Below are positions 46,109 to 56,316 of a stretch of DNA of 64,000 nt, one piece after another; position 1 is the stretch's first letter; the number at the start of each line of letters is the position of its first letter. A program made the translations under genes and the position numbers. The notes under the pieces were generated by a model, which was given only the letters and a program-made list of their open reading frames with translations, was not told the DNA's origin and made no database searches. This DNA comes from Macrotrachela quadricornifera (lineage: Eukaryota > Rotifera > Eurotatoria > Philodinida > Philodinidae): assembly GCA_022393335.1 (NCBI GenBank), contig JAJEKB010020648.1, positions 1-64,000 of the forward strand, written 5' to 3'.

Positions 46109-46516
46109 TCAGAGTCTCTCGATCCTGGCTAGATATCTCGAAAGATTCCCCCGTAGATTTTGTTTCAATAAGGAGCGAACAAGAGCATTTTGGAATTGAA
46201 GTTGTGTCATTGCAGCATTGCTAGTTTCCTGAGTTTTTATTTTATGCAGGTGATAAGAATTTACTATAGCTAAATCAAGTAAAACCATGAATATTACTTT
46301 ATAATATTCCTTCAATCTTTTATGAAGAATATAATAAGAGGCTAACATTTGATCAAACATATTCACCCGGCCTCTTGTGTCATTATTTTCACGAACACAC
46401 ATTGGTTTCTCACCTTGAGCTAGTCTCTTGTGATTGATTGTCATAGTGTTTTTATGGCATGTAGATAACATGTAAAAATATTTCTTGTTGTGCCATAAGG
46501 AATATAAATAACACAA
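46109..46516 (-). pseudogene. piggyBac transposase C-terminal fragment
   Basis: The minus-strand frame reads VNMFDQMLASYYILHKRLKE followed by YYKVIFMVLLDLAIVNSYHL. This is the conserved end of the piggyBac DDE domain (GVDxxDQM..Y, then the W/YYKKxFFHLLDLAxxNAY helix). The preceding KYFYMLSTCHKNT matches the strand before the last catalytic aspartate. The upstream catalytic portion and N-terminus are absent, so it cannot encode an active enzyme. The cysteine-rich tail is also missing. Confidence 0.7.
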
Positions 46517-46699
46517 ACTATTTTGGACGGAGGCAATGAGCTCTAATCAATACGAAATGCTAGAATCGATACAGAGCATTCAAAGAAAATAGAACTATGG
46601 AATTGCAATTGTCATTGTTCCTATAAAGATTGCTTGGACAAATATACTCGTCAATAATGGTTAAATAGTTAAACGAAATCAGATGGAAGAAAGCTTATA

Positions 46700-47535
46700 A
46701 ATTTTGAAGAAAAAGTCATGGTAATCGGTAGTTTTCGTCATTTTATAGAGGACAAATAGGGACACATTAATTGTGGCCCAGTCATGCCTCTATACAATGT
46801 GAAAGATCGTCTTGTTAAAATGTTCAATATTTCGGAAAGTTCTATTTACAGATTAACGCATGAATTAAAGCGTTCAAGGCATAAAGAAATAAAGAAAATA
46901 TCACAATAACACCAGAGAAAGAGAAAGTAGAAACATTTGTTAGAAGTCTTCGTAGTCGCACCATATAATTTCCAATATCCAAACAAGGTCAATCCTCAAT
47001 ATCTGCTCTATCAGCTATAATTCTCTGTCGTCGATATACTACTTCTTCTGATTCTTCATCAATAAATCACATCAATCTACTCATTCCTGAGGTACGAAGT
47101 CTTCAGAAGAAAAGTAAAAGGTTTATTCTATCACTTGAATAGCATGCAAATCAGCTTCTATTTTCCTACTGCACTCTAAACAACGGAATATTATTTTGTT
47201 AACGCAAGGAAAAAATTTAACCAGGCTTGAATTTCATAAGCAAATTGAAGAAAAATTTTATCTAACTGCGGACAAACGATTGAAAAGATTGAAAGAAGCA
47301 AACATTCATTTGTAGTATTACGATGCAATGTGGATGAATCTTCGAGGGTTTAAAGGACCAATTTGGACTTTAGGTGGCAAAGAAGAAATTAAACCAGGAG
47401 GAGAGCGAGGTAAGCCTCGAAATCACTCATAAATTGTTCTCTTACATATCCTTACTTCTCTCTTTTAAAGGATCTCGTTCAGCAGTGGCGGTACTTATAA
47501 ATGTTCATGGTTATTATATTCCGAGTTAGTGAACT
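46700..47535 (+). pseudogene. Decayed coding region of unknown family
   Basis: Coding-like segments appear in changing plus-strand frames. They are VKDRLVKMFNISESSIYRLT (helix-turn-helix-like), then SALSAIILCRRYTTSS, then RLEFHKQIEEKFYLTADKR, then YDAMWMNLRGFKGPIWTLGG. Last comes SRSAVAVLINVHGYYIPS after a possible intron near 47410-47470. Stops separate them. The initial HTH and the DAMW...GG part could belong to a transposase or to an endonuclease-type host gene. I cannot name it. Confidence 0.35.
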
Positions 47536-47635
47536 TTCAGCACGCGGAATAATCAGCACAATGAGTGTTCAGCACGTCATAGCGTAGAAACCGTAAACTC
47601 TTAATGATTTAACGATTTTTAATTCGAGTTAACCT

Positions 47636-48090
47636 CTTTCATCCACTACTCTCCTCTCTCTCGTTCCTCCACCCTCTATTGCGCACTCACTTTCTATCCC
47701 TCTATCTTTCTCACACTCACACTCCTCTCTTCCTCCTTTCATCCATAATCTCTCTCTCAAATCAGTTCATTTTCTCTCCTCCCTCGATTTCTCTATCAAT
47801 GTTTTCTCCTTTTCCCCTCTATTCTCCCTTTCCATTCTCTCTGCATTTTCTCTTTTCATCATCACTATAACCATCCCGTTTCTCTCCCCTTTCATCCTCA
47901 CTATGCTTCCCACTTATCTTTCCTGTCACCCTCGCTATTGCTCCCCATCTTATTGTCTCTCCCCTCACTCTCGGTATGACCCCTTCTTCTCTGTTCCTTC
48001 ACCCTCAGTATAGTCCCCTCCTTTTGCCTCTCTCTTGGCCCTCATCTTTTCTCTCCCCCTTCAATCTTACTATTATCTCCCTCCTCACGA
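47636..48090. repeat. Pyrimidine-rich degenerate minisatellite
   Basis: About 450 bases of the plus strand are almost wholly C and T. Loosely repeated blocks such as CACCCTCACTAT...CCCCTTCTTCTCT recur every 35-45 bases. Similar blocks include CACCCTCGCTATTGCTCCCC, CCCTCACTCTCGGTATGACC and CACCCTCAGTATAGTCCCC. Open frames across it reflect the lack of A/G and are not genes. Confidence 0.8.
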
Positions 48091-48204
48091 GTAGCCACAA
48101 GTCGCGGCGCAACTGCAGGGAGTTGATATCATATAAACCTACTATTATTAATTATAACTCATACACCCTCACCTCAACATAGAATATTACCTTGGATCGA
48201 TACG

Positions 48205-48249
48205 TTGGGACGTTACATTGGGACGTTATATCCCAATGTAACGACCCAA
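48205..48249. repeat. 19-bp hairpin palindrome
   Basis: TTGGGACGTTACATTGGGA (48205-48223) is followed after 7 bases by its inverse complement with one mismatch (48231-48249). An extra in-phase ATTGGGACGTTA copy lies inside. It could be a transposon end, a protein-binding palindrome or a small hairpin RNA; the sequence does not decide. Confidence 0.7.
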
Positions 48250-49841
48250 AGTATTTATGTGACGTTAAAAGAGGAGATTGATGAGTTGACCTCCTGTGAA
48301 TCGAATTTTTCATGAATGAATTCTGATACTTTCTCCGTACATAAGGAAGAACAGATTGCTAATTGTCTGTATAATGCAACTTGACACAATAAACTAATAC
48401 AATGTAAAGAGGTTTCGACGACTAAAAGCAGCCTGAAAAAGTGTCGCTAGAACCCATTTTCACATGCTGACATGTGTCCCCGCCTGTTCTCTATTAAATA
48501 AAGAAAACTACAGATCGTTATGACTTTTTATTTAAAAGTTATAAACTTTTCTTTCATCTGCCTTCTTTTAAAATTTCAATACTAATGGTAAAAAAGGAAG
48601 AATGATCTGAAATGTGGATTACAAATGAATAACGAAAAAAAGTTAAACAACAAGAAACTTCTAATAACCATTTATCATAGCCTAATATAATAACACTAAT
48701 AGTTTTCGTTTTATTCTTTTCATAGATGATAATGAGAAAATGCAAACATATAAATTGACATGAATAAGACATTGTGAGTCAGACAAGGACACTGAAAATA
48801 ACAATCATCTCAATATATCCAATTTACTGAATGAAATATTATTCAACATTTTCAAAAAACTTAATACGATTGATGTCCTTATTTACTTGTAAGATTCAAC
48901 AAATATGCTTAATAAATATTCGATCCTTCTTATATTCATCATTTTGATATAACTATGATATCGTCTTTCGATGACATATTTTCAATAGACAAGCAAATTC
49001 CTACGAGAATTTGTGGAAAAAAATCTTATCTCCAATTCATCAACGAATAAATAAACTTATTCTGGAAGCACATCCAATGGAAAGCACCCATGTGTTCGAT
49101 TATGACTGAGCTGCAATAAAAATATTGTGGTTGTGCATAGTTGTGCCGCAATTGCTGTAAAAAACGATAGAGGTGAGATTTTCATTCTGTACATAGAATT
49201 ATTGTGAATTACGAAAGTTTTTTTAGCCGCAGTTACGCATAACTATGACGCAATCGTTAAAAAAATAGTTATTCTGACTATTTATTACCCTGAACTTTAT
49301 TAGTTATCACTTATTAGTTATTTTCTAAGAAATTCCGTATCAGTATTTAACAGCTATGCCATTTCGCTTTGTTTATATTAATTGTGGTTTTATATTTCGA
49401 TCCACAAGTTGTATATCTTTAACTTTAGCTAAATGGAAAATCAATGTCGAAACTTTTGATGATTGTCTTTATATTCTTGGTAAAAATTTAGATCGTTTAT
49501 TGACATGAAATCACTATGAGATATTTCCTAATAGAGATAAACACTAAAGATTTTTATGTGTGAAGAAATTTTCAAGTTAAATATATATATTAATTGATTT
49601 GTACGATTATTTATTGCAGTATTTTTATCTCTGGTGACCTGTATGTAAACTAATATTTTGCGAAAGAATATTTATTTTTGAGAGAAATATCTTGGTTTTC
49701 TGTATAATGTATCTCTGACAATGTAGGATAAATATTCTTATTAGTCTATATTTTATTCATTTTTCTATCTTTCATTTTAAGCGTTTATTAAATTTTAATT
49801 TATTGTTAACATTGATTATTTATAGAAAATTTTTTTTCAAA
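48250..49841. other. Intergenic, weakly repetitive
   Basis: No gene is supported. Two diverged copies of GCATAGTTGTGCCGCAAT-like sequence occur near 49120 and 49230. On the minus strand an AATAAA near 49786 may serve the LicD-like gene. Confidence 0.4.
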
Positions 49842-50531
49842 TTAACTTATTTTATGAATTGGTCGGTTAAGTATTAACCAATAAGGAATATTCCAGGGAA
49901 AATAACAAGATACTTTAAATGGAACAGATCTTTTATATGATGTTGGATAACGTTTTTTAATAAATTCTATTGGAGGATATGGAGCTCTGACAAATCCACC
50001 AGCAAATGGAATTAAAACTGTTTTCTCAATAAAACTAACATTAAAATCATTCAATTTTTCAAGAAACTCCATATTTCGATTTGTTGCTTTTGTATATATA
50101 ATTCCTCCATTGGATGATGGTACTGTTTTCCAGGTAAAAATATCTGTTTGCAAACCTTCATATAACATAAAATCATAATTCAAATAAATATTATATCGTT
50201 CCTTGGCAATTTTTTGTGCTGGTCCATCATCCTGAAGCAGATGTGCAAATTTTTGATCATATGATACATCAGCATCATGATCCCAAATAGTAATATTTTC
50301 ATATCGCAAAGCTCCAAAAAGTGTTCCATAATCAGTCCAATAAGTTACATTTAGTTCAGTCATAATGTCATTAAATGCTTTTACCATATAAGCTAATCTA
50401 TTGCGATCTGCGACGGGAGTTATACATGGATGGTTAAAGTTCCAGATAATTGCAGCACACAATAATAAAACAAGACTAATCGATATAAAAATATTTAATA
50501 GTGAGCATCGTTTTCCGAAACGGAAATACAT
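49842..50531 (-). CDS. LicD/fukutin-like phosphotransferase, type II membrane protein
   Basis: The intronless 229-residue protein begins with a short basic cytosolic tail and one membrane span (residues ~12-31). This is the layout of Golgi type II enzymes. The catalytic region starts at YWTDYGTLFGALRYENITIW and includes DHDADVSY (residues 84-91), the metal-binding D-x-D of LicD/fukutin nucleotidyltransferase-fold enzymes. Two glycosylation sites (NVT, NIT) fit a luminal domain. LicD moves phosphocholine onto surface glycans in bacteria. Fukutin and FKRP add ribitol phosphate to dystroglycan in animals. The donor and acceptor here are unknown. The length is shorter than fukutin (about 460) and close to the minimal LicD domain. 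Confidence 0.8.
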   Translation of the reverse strand: MYFRFGKRCSLLNIFISISLVLLLCAAIIWNFNHPCITPVADRNRLAYMVKAFNDIMTELNVTYWTDYGTLFGALRYENITIWDHDADVSYDQKFAHLLQDDGPAQKIAKERYNIYLNYDFMLYEGLQTDIFTWKTVPSSNGGIIYTKATNRNMEFLEKLNDFNVSFIEKTVLIPFAGGFVRAPYPPIEFIKKRYPTSYKRSVPFKVSCYFPWNIPYWLILNRPIHKIS

Positions 50532-50862
50532 TCTAATATGATTGGTAGTTGTTCTTCAAAATATCAATGAGAATCTGTTCTAGACATTATTTGTACAATA
50601 GAACGATGATTTGATTCTTAAAATAAAATAAAAAAAACTAATCGAACATTTAAAGTGCCGACAATACGAATTTTCAGTAAAAAATTTTTTTACTACTTTT
50701 TCGCCTTAGCGAATGCTTTTTTTTCTGTTAAAAAATTCGAAAGATGATGATTTTTTTCAGATTTAGTATCAAAGACTGAATACAAACAAGTTCTTGAATC
50801 GGCTTTAGACTTAAAATTCTATTGATGATGGCGCCATGAATCGAATCGGATCGAATACATTA

Positions 50863-51160
50863 CGTATAAGCTGATTTTGTAAACCTATCTAGTTTTTCTA
50901 TGTCAGTGATAAAGCCTTTACTTTATTCAATTTTTTATACTGATTACGAATCTGTAATTTTTTTATGATTAAAGGTCTTATTTGAATTCTAAGGCCTATG
51001 GTATCAGTAAAAACACTTTTTCTTCACAAACTAAAGAAAAGGAAAAAAAAAGTGATGCATACTTATTTGCCTAGTCATATGATAAATAGAATGAGATAAA
51101 ATATTTCACGTTATCATTTACGTAGAAATACTAGATAGGTTTACAAAATCAGCCTATACA
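50863..51160. mobile_element. ~300-bp MITE with inverted ends
   Basis: TATAAGCTGATTTTGTAAAC plus the next CTATCTAG at ~50865-50892 is inverted at ~51132-51157 (CTAGATAGGTTTACAAAATC). The match extends inward for ~45 bp with mismatches. There is no open frame between the ends. I could not identify a target duplication. Confidence 0.6.
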
Positions 51161-51637
51161 TAGTGCCATAGATGAGGGAGCCACGAGGTCTAGGTAGACT
51201 CTTTAATGTTAAAACTTTCTATCATTATTTAATTTTCTATTTTCTACTGACAGATTACGCCTTACCAGAAGGTTAGTCCATTTTTTATCAACTATCAACC
51301 AGTGTCCAATTAGGTATTCTTTGAGTTTTGTTAGTATCTCATCTTAGAATTGTCATAGAAGTTCTGACACAATTTTATAAATCACCATTCTCGCCTTCAA
51401 TAAAAGTAAAGTCTGTAAAATTTTGATGGATTATTACACATATCTAGTGGAATACGATCGATTGAAATAACTGAGTTTAATGTAAAATCATAAAATCGTC
51501 ACCTTAAATTTTTAGATAAAAAAAAACACCTGTAGACAAAGCCATACATTCTTTTCATTAACCTTCAAGATAATAAAATCTTGAAGAGAAAATCATCAAT
51601 CACTAACCGTAATCTTCAAAATAATAAATCCTTCGCA

Positions 51638-51779
51638 CTAAAATAAAATGTGTCACATATGTCGCACTGAGCAATTTGTGTCGTATTTCTTGCGTTCTCC
51701 ACTTAATATATATAGTGAAGAAAGCAAGAGGCACGACACGCGATGCTCATTGCGACATATGTGACACATTTTATTTCAG
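51638..51779. repeat. 65-bp-arm hairpin (foldback sequence)
   Basis: The arms 51638-51703 and 51715-51779 are inverse complements. The outer ~26 bases around AATGTGTCACATATGTCGCA are perfect, the inner part has mismatches, and an AATATATAT loop joins them. The size suits a miniature transposon or a hairpin-RNA precursor. The open frame 51676-51954 crosses it and is not credible. Confidence 0.75.
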
Positions 51780-53189
51780 AGTGTTGACCTTAAATTTTAA
51801 GCCAGTAAACATTTATAGGAAAAATCATACATTATTCTCTATAATATTCAAGATAGTGAACCCTATAAGGATTTATGAAAATCATAGTAAGGATAAAGAT
51901 TTAGTATTCTACTTTTTTTTTACAATGATAGATAGATATACAAAATTCATTTGAACTATTATAGCTGAAAAAGCAGCTAAGGAATTTGATAATGCATGAA
52001 ATGTTACTTTTCAAGGTGAACAAGATTATGAACAATTCAAAAACTGCACTAAAAAACATGAAACAAATTTAGTATTTCTTTATGTCAACGAATAATAGAT
52101 AATATTACAATTCGAAAAAGATGGTAATTAAATACTGAACAGTCATTTAGCATTATGAATCGAATAAAACATATTTACGCTGTATAAAGACCCAATAATG
52201 AGCAGTATTTACTCTGATTTTATTTCAAAAAATTAAGGTTCAAGCGTATGAAATGATGTAAAAAAAGGATAGGAAAAAAAAACTTTTACTGAAAATTCAC
52301 ATTACCGGCACCTTACAATGAATCCTAAAAGTTTTTTTTGAATATCTCTACTATTTGACCTAACTTTAACGATAAGTAAATATACCAAGGTTTTATTGAT
52401 CCTATTAAACTTCTATATTACTCTGAGAAACTATCATCTTTGATCGAAATACAAAAAATTTACCTTTCTTTCTAAGCAGTGAATAACTCAAAATTCGACT
52501 AAATTTTATTTTCTTTGATATTTTCATATGAAAAAGTTCGTTTCTTTCATATTTTTCAGATCTAAATAAAAATCGCTAAGATATTAATACCAGAGATATT
52601 CATCGAGGTCTCTACTTCAACTAATTCAATAAGAATAAAATTTCGACAAGATCTGTTTTGTTCTGGTGTGTCATGACAATATAGATGCTAGCGAGTGGTT
52701 TTTGAATAACTTTTAATAGAAACATGGTAGAAGACTGCGCTTTTCACCGTTAGAAAGAAGAAATGAAAATGTATCAGATCATGTATTATAGATTTTACTA
52801 ATATTAATTTCTGGAGTATTTTTATTTAATTGTTTAACTGGCAGAAAAATGCTTTTCTTATGCAAGAAAAAAAAAGAAAAAGTGCAAAAGTGGGCTTTTC
52901 ACATAGGAACTGCTCTGGATTATAATACATATTATTTATCTTAGTCTTCCGTAGTTTGTGAATCTTTGATTAGTGGCTTGAATATATACTTCATAGGATC
53001 AATTGAAAACCTCACAAAAAAAACAAGTAAAAAGTCTCTGTTATATATGATTCAATACGTCTTCATCTCCTCTTTCCAATGATGAAAAATGCAGTTCTCT
53101 ATCTTGTTTCCATCAAAAGTTGTTTAAAAAAGTGCTCATCCTCCTGTTTTAAATGAGCGCTAATGTTGTCGTGATGTATGCAAACAAAA
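51780..53189. other. AT-rich region with one faint coding remnant
   Basis: At 51966-52095, after an acceptor-like ACTATTATAG, the plus strand reads EKAAKEFDNA, a stop, then NVTFQGEQDYEQFKNCTKKH and ETNLVFLYVNE. Its composition looks like an exon, but nothing connects to it. The rest is featureless. Confidence 0.3.
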
Positions 53190-53354
53190 CCGATCTTATC
53201 GAAATTTTATTCTTATTGAATTAGTTGAAGTATGATCAAATAGCATAAAAATTAGAGCATTCTTTTCTCTATCGTACTATATAAAGATAAAGTTTCTTAA
53301 AGCTTACTATACGGTAAATAACACCAGACTACGAACTTCTAGTACACCCTAAGT
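53190..53354. mobile_element. Fragment of the 22.5-kb foldback MITE family
   Basis: ATTAGTTGAAG-ATGATCAAATAG followed by TTTTCTCTAT and ending ACACCCTAAG/TA parallels the right arm and tip of the element at 22490-23119. Only the terminal part is recognisable. It lies 29 bases before the mariner-like element. Confidence 0.5.
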
Positions 53355-53717
53355 ATAATTAGTATATATCTGAAACATAATCACTTAGGGCATACCAAAA
53401 GTAGTGAGGAAGGTCCTTTTTTTTTATGCTATTTGATAATTCCTCGCCTTCTATCAAGTTAGTGAAATTTCGAGAAAACTTTTCTTTTGCATACAACTCT
53501 CTGGTAGGAGAAGCTTATATTTTCGTTTTCCTTTCTTTTTTTTCATTCTTTTCTTCTTATCATTTTTTACAACTTCCTTCCATATATACATAAGAAGGAA
53601 CGCGTTTGAGTTATTATCTGCATTATTACGGATCATCGTATATTTCCTTTTTTCCTTTCCTTCTCCTCTCTTCTTTGACTTTCGATAACTACTGAAAACT
53701 TTCGCTTTTACATAAAA

Positions 53718-53936
53718 GTGCGTACTACACTTAGTATTCCAGCAAGAGTTACTCATGATGAATTGATTTTTGTTTATGGTAATGAAGCCTCTGATCTAAG
53801 TACAGTTGAACGATGGTCAAAATTGTTTCGTGATGGTCGAGAGGAAATTGAAGATAAAGCGCAGCCTGGTAGACCTATTACTGAAACAACAACTGAGAAT
53901 ATCGAACAGGTTCGTCTTCTCATCGATGATACCTAG
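53718..53936 (+). pseudogene. Mariner transposase, N-terminal DNA-binding fragment
   Basis: This reads STVERWSKLFRDGREEIEDK, then GRPITETTTENIEQVRLLID, the paired helix-turn-helix region and GRP linker of mariner transposases. It stops just after LIDDT, where foreign DNA begins. The rest of the protein resumes about 1.3 kb downstream. Confidence 0.8.
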
Positions 53937-54117
53937 GTCATCAAAAACGGCCTCGTTTTCTTAGCTTTACGAATACAATACACTTATCTGTCTTGTTACG
54001 TTTGGACATTGGAAACCGTTGTTAGCGTATCGTTTCATATGCGTTTTTGTTTATGATATTCTTATTTTGATACCATTGTAATTTATTTAATTACAAAAAA
54101 ATAATTTTTTATCGTGA

Positions 54118-54358
54118 TGTCATATTCATCGGAAATGATACATTCTCTTTCCTCCTCAATGCATTTGTTTCACATTTATACTCCTCTCACATTCTTTCTC
54201 CTTCACACACGTATACATCCCCTCCATTCTCCATATGTTCTGTTTGTTTTGCTCCACCGCTCGCACATTCTTTCTTTTCCTTTTTGAGAGTATATATTGC
54301 CAGTGTCTTTCTACTTAAGTGTGTATCTTCTCTCTTCCTAATAAACATCATCTTTACA
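54118..54358. mobile_element. Solo LTR of a retrotransposon, copy 2
   Basis: This 241-bp LTR begins TGTCATATTCATCGG and ends CATCTTTACA. It is bounded on both sides by the exact 5-bp duplication CGTGA (54113-54117 and 54359-54363). It has a TATA-like GAGTATATATT and an AATAAA near its end, as expected of U3-R. It has the same length and family as 34567-34807. It lies inside foreign DNA that itself interrupts the mariner transposase. Confidence 0.88.
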
Positions 54359-55228
54359 CGTGATCATTTGAATTTTTTTCCTTCTATCTATTAATTAATT
54401 AAGTTTGACAAAAAAGACACAAATGCCAAATACAAAAAATAAATAGACAACCAACACTTGATGTTCAACACTATATGGAAAAAAGGTTCATTATGTGTAA
54501 CAAAAAGAAAATTTCTGTGTTAAACAATTCTATTGGACCCATCTTTTTTCCATCTATCAAATTAACAAAGAAAAATTTAGTATTATTACTGATCTAAAGA
54601 AAATAATGTATTAGTAAAGTATAATATGAGCCAAAAATATTCTCACCAAATAAACATAGCCATGTAGTTTCAAAAAAAAAATTATATCGACATTTCCATA
54701 CATTTTCTATAATTTATATACCGGTATGCATATCAACCTAGACAGTTATGTGTTAGTGCATGAAGCCAATAAAAAATAGAAAGATATTATTTTTTTTTAT
54801 TTTCTTATGCAAACGATGTTTGAAAAAATGATCAGTTCTTTTTTAAAATGTTAAATCTTATTCCGAATAATAAATTTTTTTTCTCAATATAGATGTCGTC
54901 ACTAAGTATCATATTTCGAAGTCGAATATTCTGTAGTACTTGTTTTGTCTATTCCTCATAAATCGGTTTAAGTTAAGTAGGAAAAAATAATATTTCGAAA
55001 TATGACTTGATATAGTTAATAAGCTTACTATAATCATTTTCTTAAAAATATGTTTAAAAACGGTACGTAAACGATGTTCGTTGTCGGACAGTATTTACTG
55101 CTGAGAAAATCGGTCCGTAAAACGTCGCGTAATATATCGGTATACGAAAAATGTTGGGTGTACATAGAGTCACCGTTTTTTATCGGTTTACCGCCATTTA
55201 CGGCACGACTCTTTTGACCTGAGTAACG

Positions 55229-55845
55229 CTTAGATCACAATCGAAGATATCCAAGAACAAACTGATTTGAGTTATGGGACTGTTCAATGAATAATCACTG
55301 ATCATTTAAAGCTTCGGTAGATATAGGAGATCCTTAATCTACTGTTGTTCGAGGAAGTCGCCTTGCATCAAAAACCTTGTTTTCGATCTTTTTCAAATCG
55401 ATTGAGCCTATGTTAATCCATCGCATCGAACGTGATCAGTTTGTTGATCATCATTATTACATCAACCAATGTTTACGACTTCTGATCGATGAGATTAAAC
55501 GTCAAAGATCTTTGTATGGGACGCGTGGTATCAAAATTCATTATGACAATGGTAGACTACATGTGCATGAAGATGTATCCGATTATCTTGAATCTGAAGG
55601 CTTTACAATAATACCACATCCATCTAATTCTCCAGATTTGTCACCTTGTAACTTCTGGATATTCGACTTGATCAAAGATAATCTGACCACTCAAGATGAT
55701 TCAGACTCATTACATGATACTGTGGTCGATTTCATGAACTCCTTAAATTCAGACGAGTATAAAAAAGACCTTCGAAAAATGTATCGAAAGAATGAAGCTG
55801 TATGTAGATAATCATGGTGATTACTTTGAACATTTAATGAAATAA
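55229..55845 (+). pseudogene. Mariner transposase, catalytic fragment
   Basis: ITIEDIQEQTDLSYGTVQ (second helix-turn-helix) is followed by stops. After a deletion the sequence continues STVVRGSRLASKTLFSIFFK, then IHYDNGRLHVHEDVSDYLE, and HPSNSPDLSPCNFWIFDLIK. The second catalytic Asp (HYDN) and the third (SPDL) are present, 34 residues apart or close to it. The region with the first catalytic Asp is deleted. A frameshift precedes the final DNHGDYFEHLMK. The protein cannot function. Confidence 0.82.
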
Positions 55846-56181
55846 TCACGAAATTCATTTTTATTTCTGTTTTCTTTTCTTGTTCACTGATATCGTTACA
55901 CAGTAAAACATGTGGAAGCAAGTTATAGGAAATGATAAGAAGAAAAGAATGAAAAACGAAAATATAAGCTTCTACTACCAGAGAGTTGTTGGCAAAAAAA
56001 GTTTTCTCCAAATTTCACTAGCTTGGTAGAAGGTGAGGAATTATCAAAGAGCATAGAAAGGTACCGCGAAACACGCTCTATCTATTGGTAAAAAAAATTT
56101 GTATGCTCCTGATAAAGAAAAAAAAAGGACTTCCATCACTACTTTTGATATAGCCTAAGTACTTTTTATTCAAAACGATAT

Positions 56182-56316
56182 TGAACAAGAACATCAAATC
56201 AATGAAATACTACAAGTAATAGAAGAAGAACAAGGACAGATCAATCAAGAACGTTTATCACAACTGCAATCATGGGAAGATGTAGATATTTTAATTCAGC
56301 AGCTGCATCAAAACTA
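56182..56316 (+). pseudogene. Glu/Gln-rich coding remnant
   Basis: Right after the mariner end one frame reads NDIEQEHQINEILQVIEEEQ, then GQINQERLSQLQSWEDVDIL and a stop. The amphipathic, Glu/Gln-rich pattern looks like a real C-terminal coiled coil. No upstream part remains on the other side of the transposon. Confidence 0.35.

Larger units (their letters stand above)
53384..56159 (+). mobile_element. Long-TIR mariner-like transposon, broken by nested insertions
   Basis: The outer tips are CTTAGGGCATACCAAAAGTAG and, inverted, CTTAGGCTATATCAAAAGTAG. The arms match for ~220 bp or more (both contain TTTGATAATTCCTC and GAAGCTTATATTTTCG in mirrored order). The right arm has an extra ~55 bp near its tip. 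Transposase pieces lie inside in the same orientation. Extra DNA occupies ~53937-55228, including a complete solo LTR. The element is dead but its boundaries are intact. Confidence 0.82.

Noticed and set aside
47679..48182. Ser/Pro/Leu-rich open frames
   Set aside because: They result from the near-absence of A and G in the pyrimidine tract. There is no splice or domain support.
53454..53756. Lys-rich minus-strand frame of 100 residues
   Set aside because: It lies in the purine/pyrimidine-biased terminal repeat of the mariner element. The Lys runs come from A-rich sequence.
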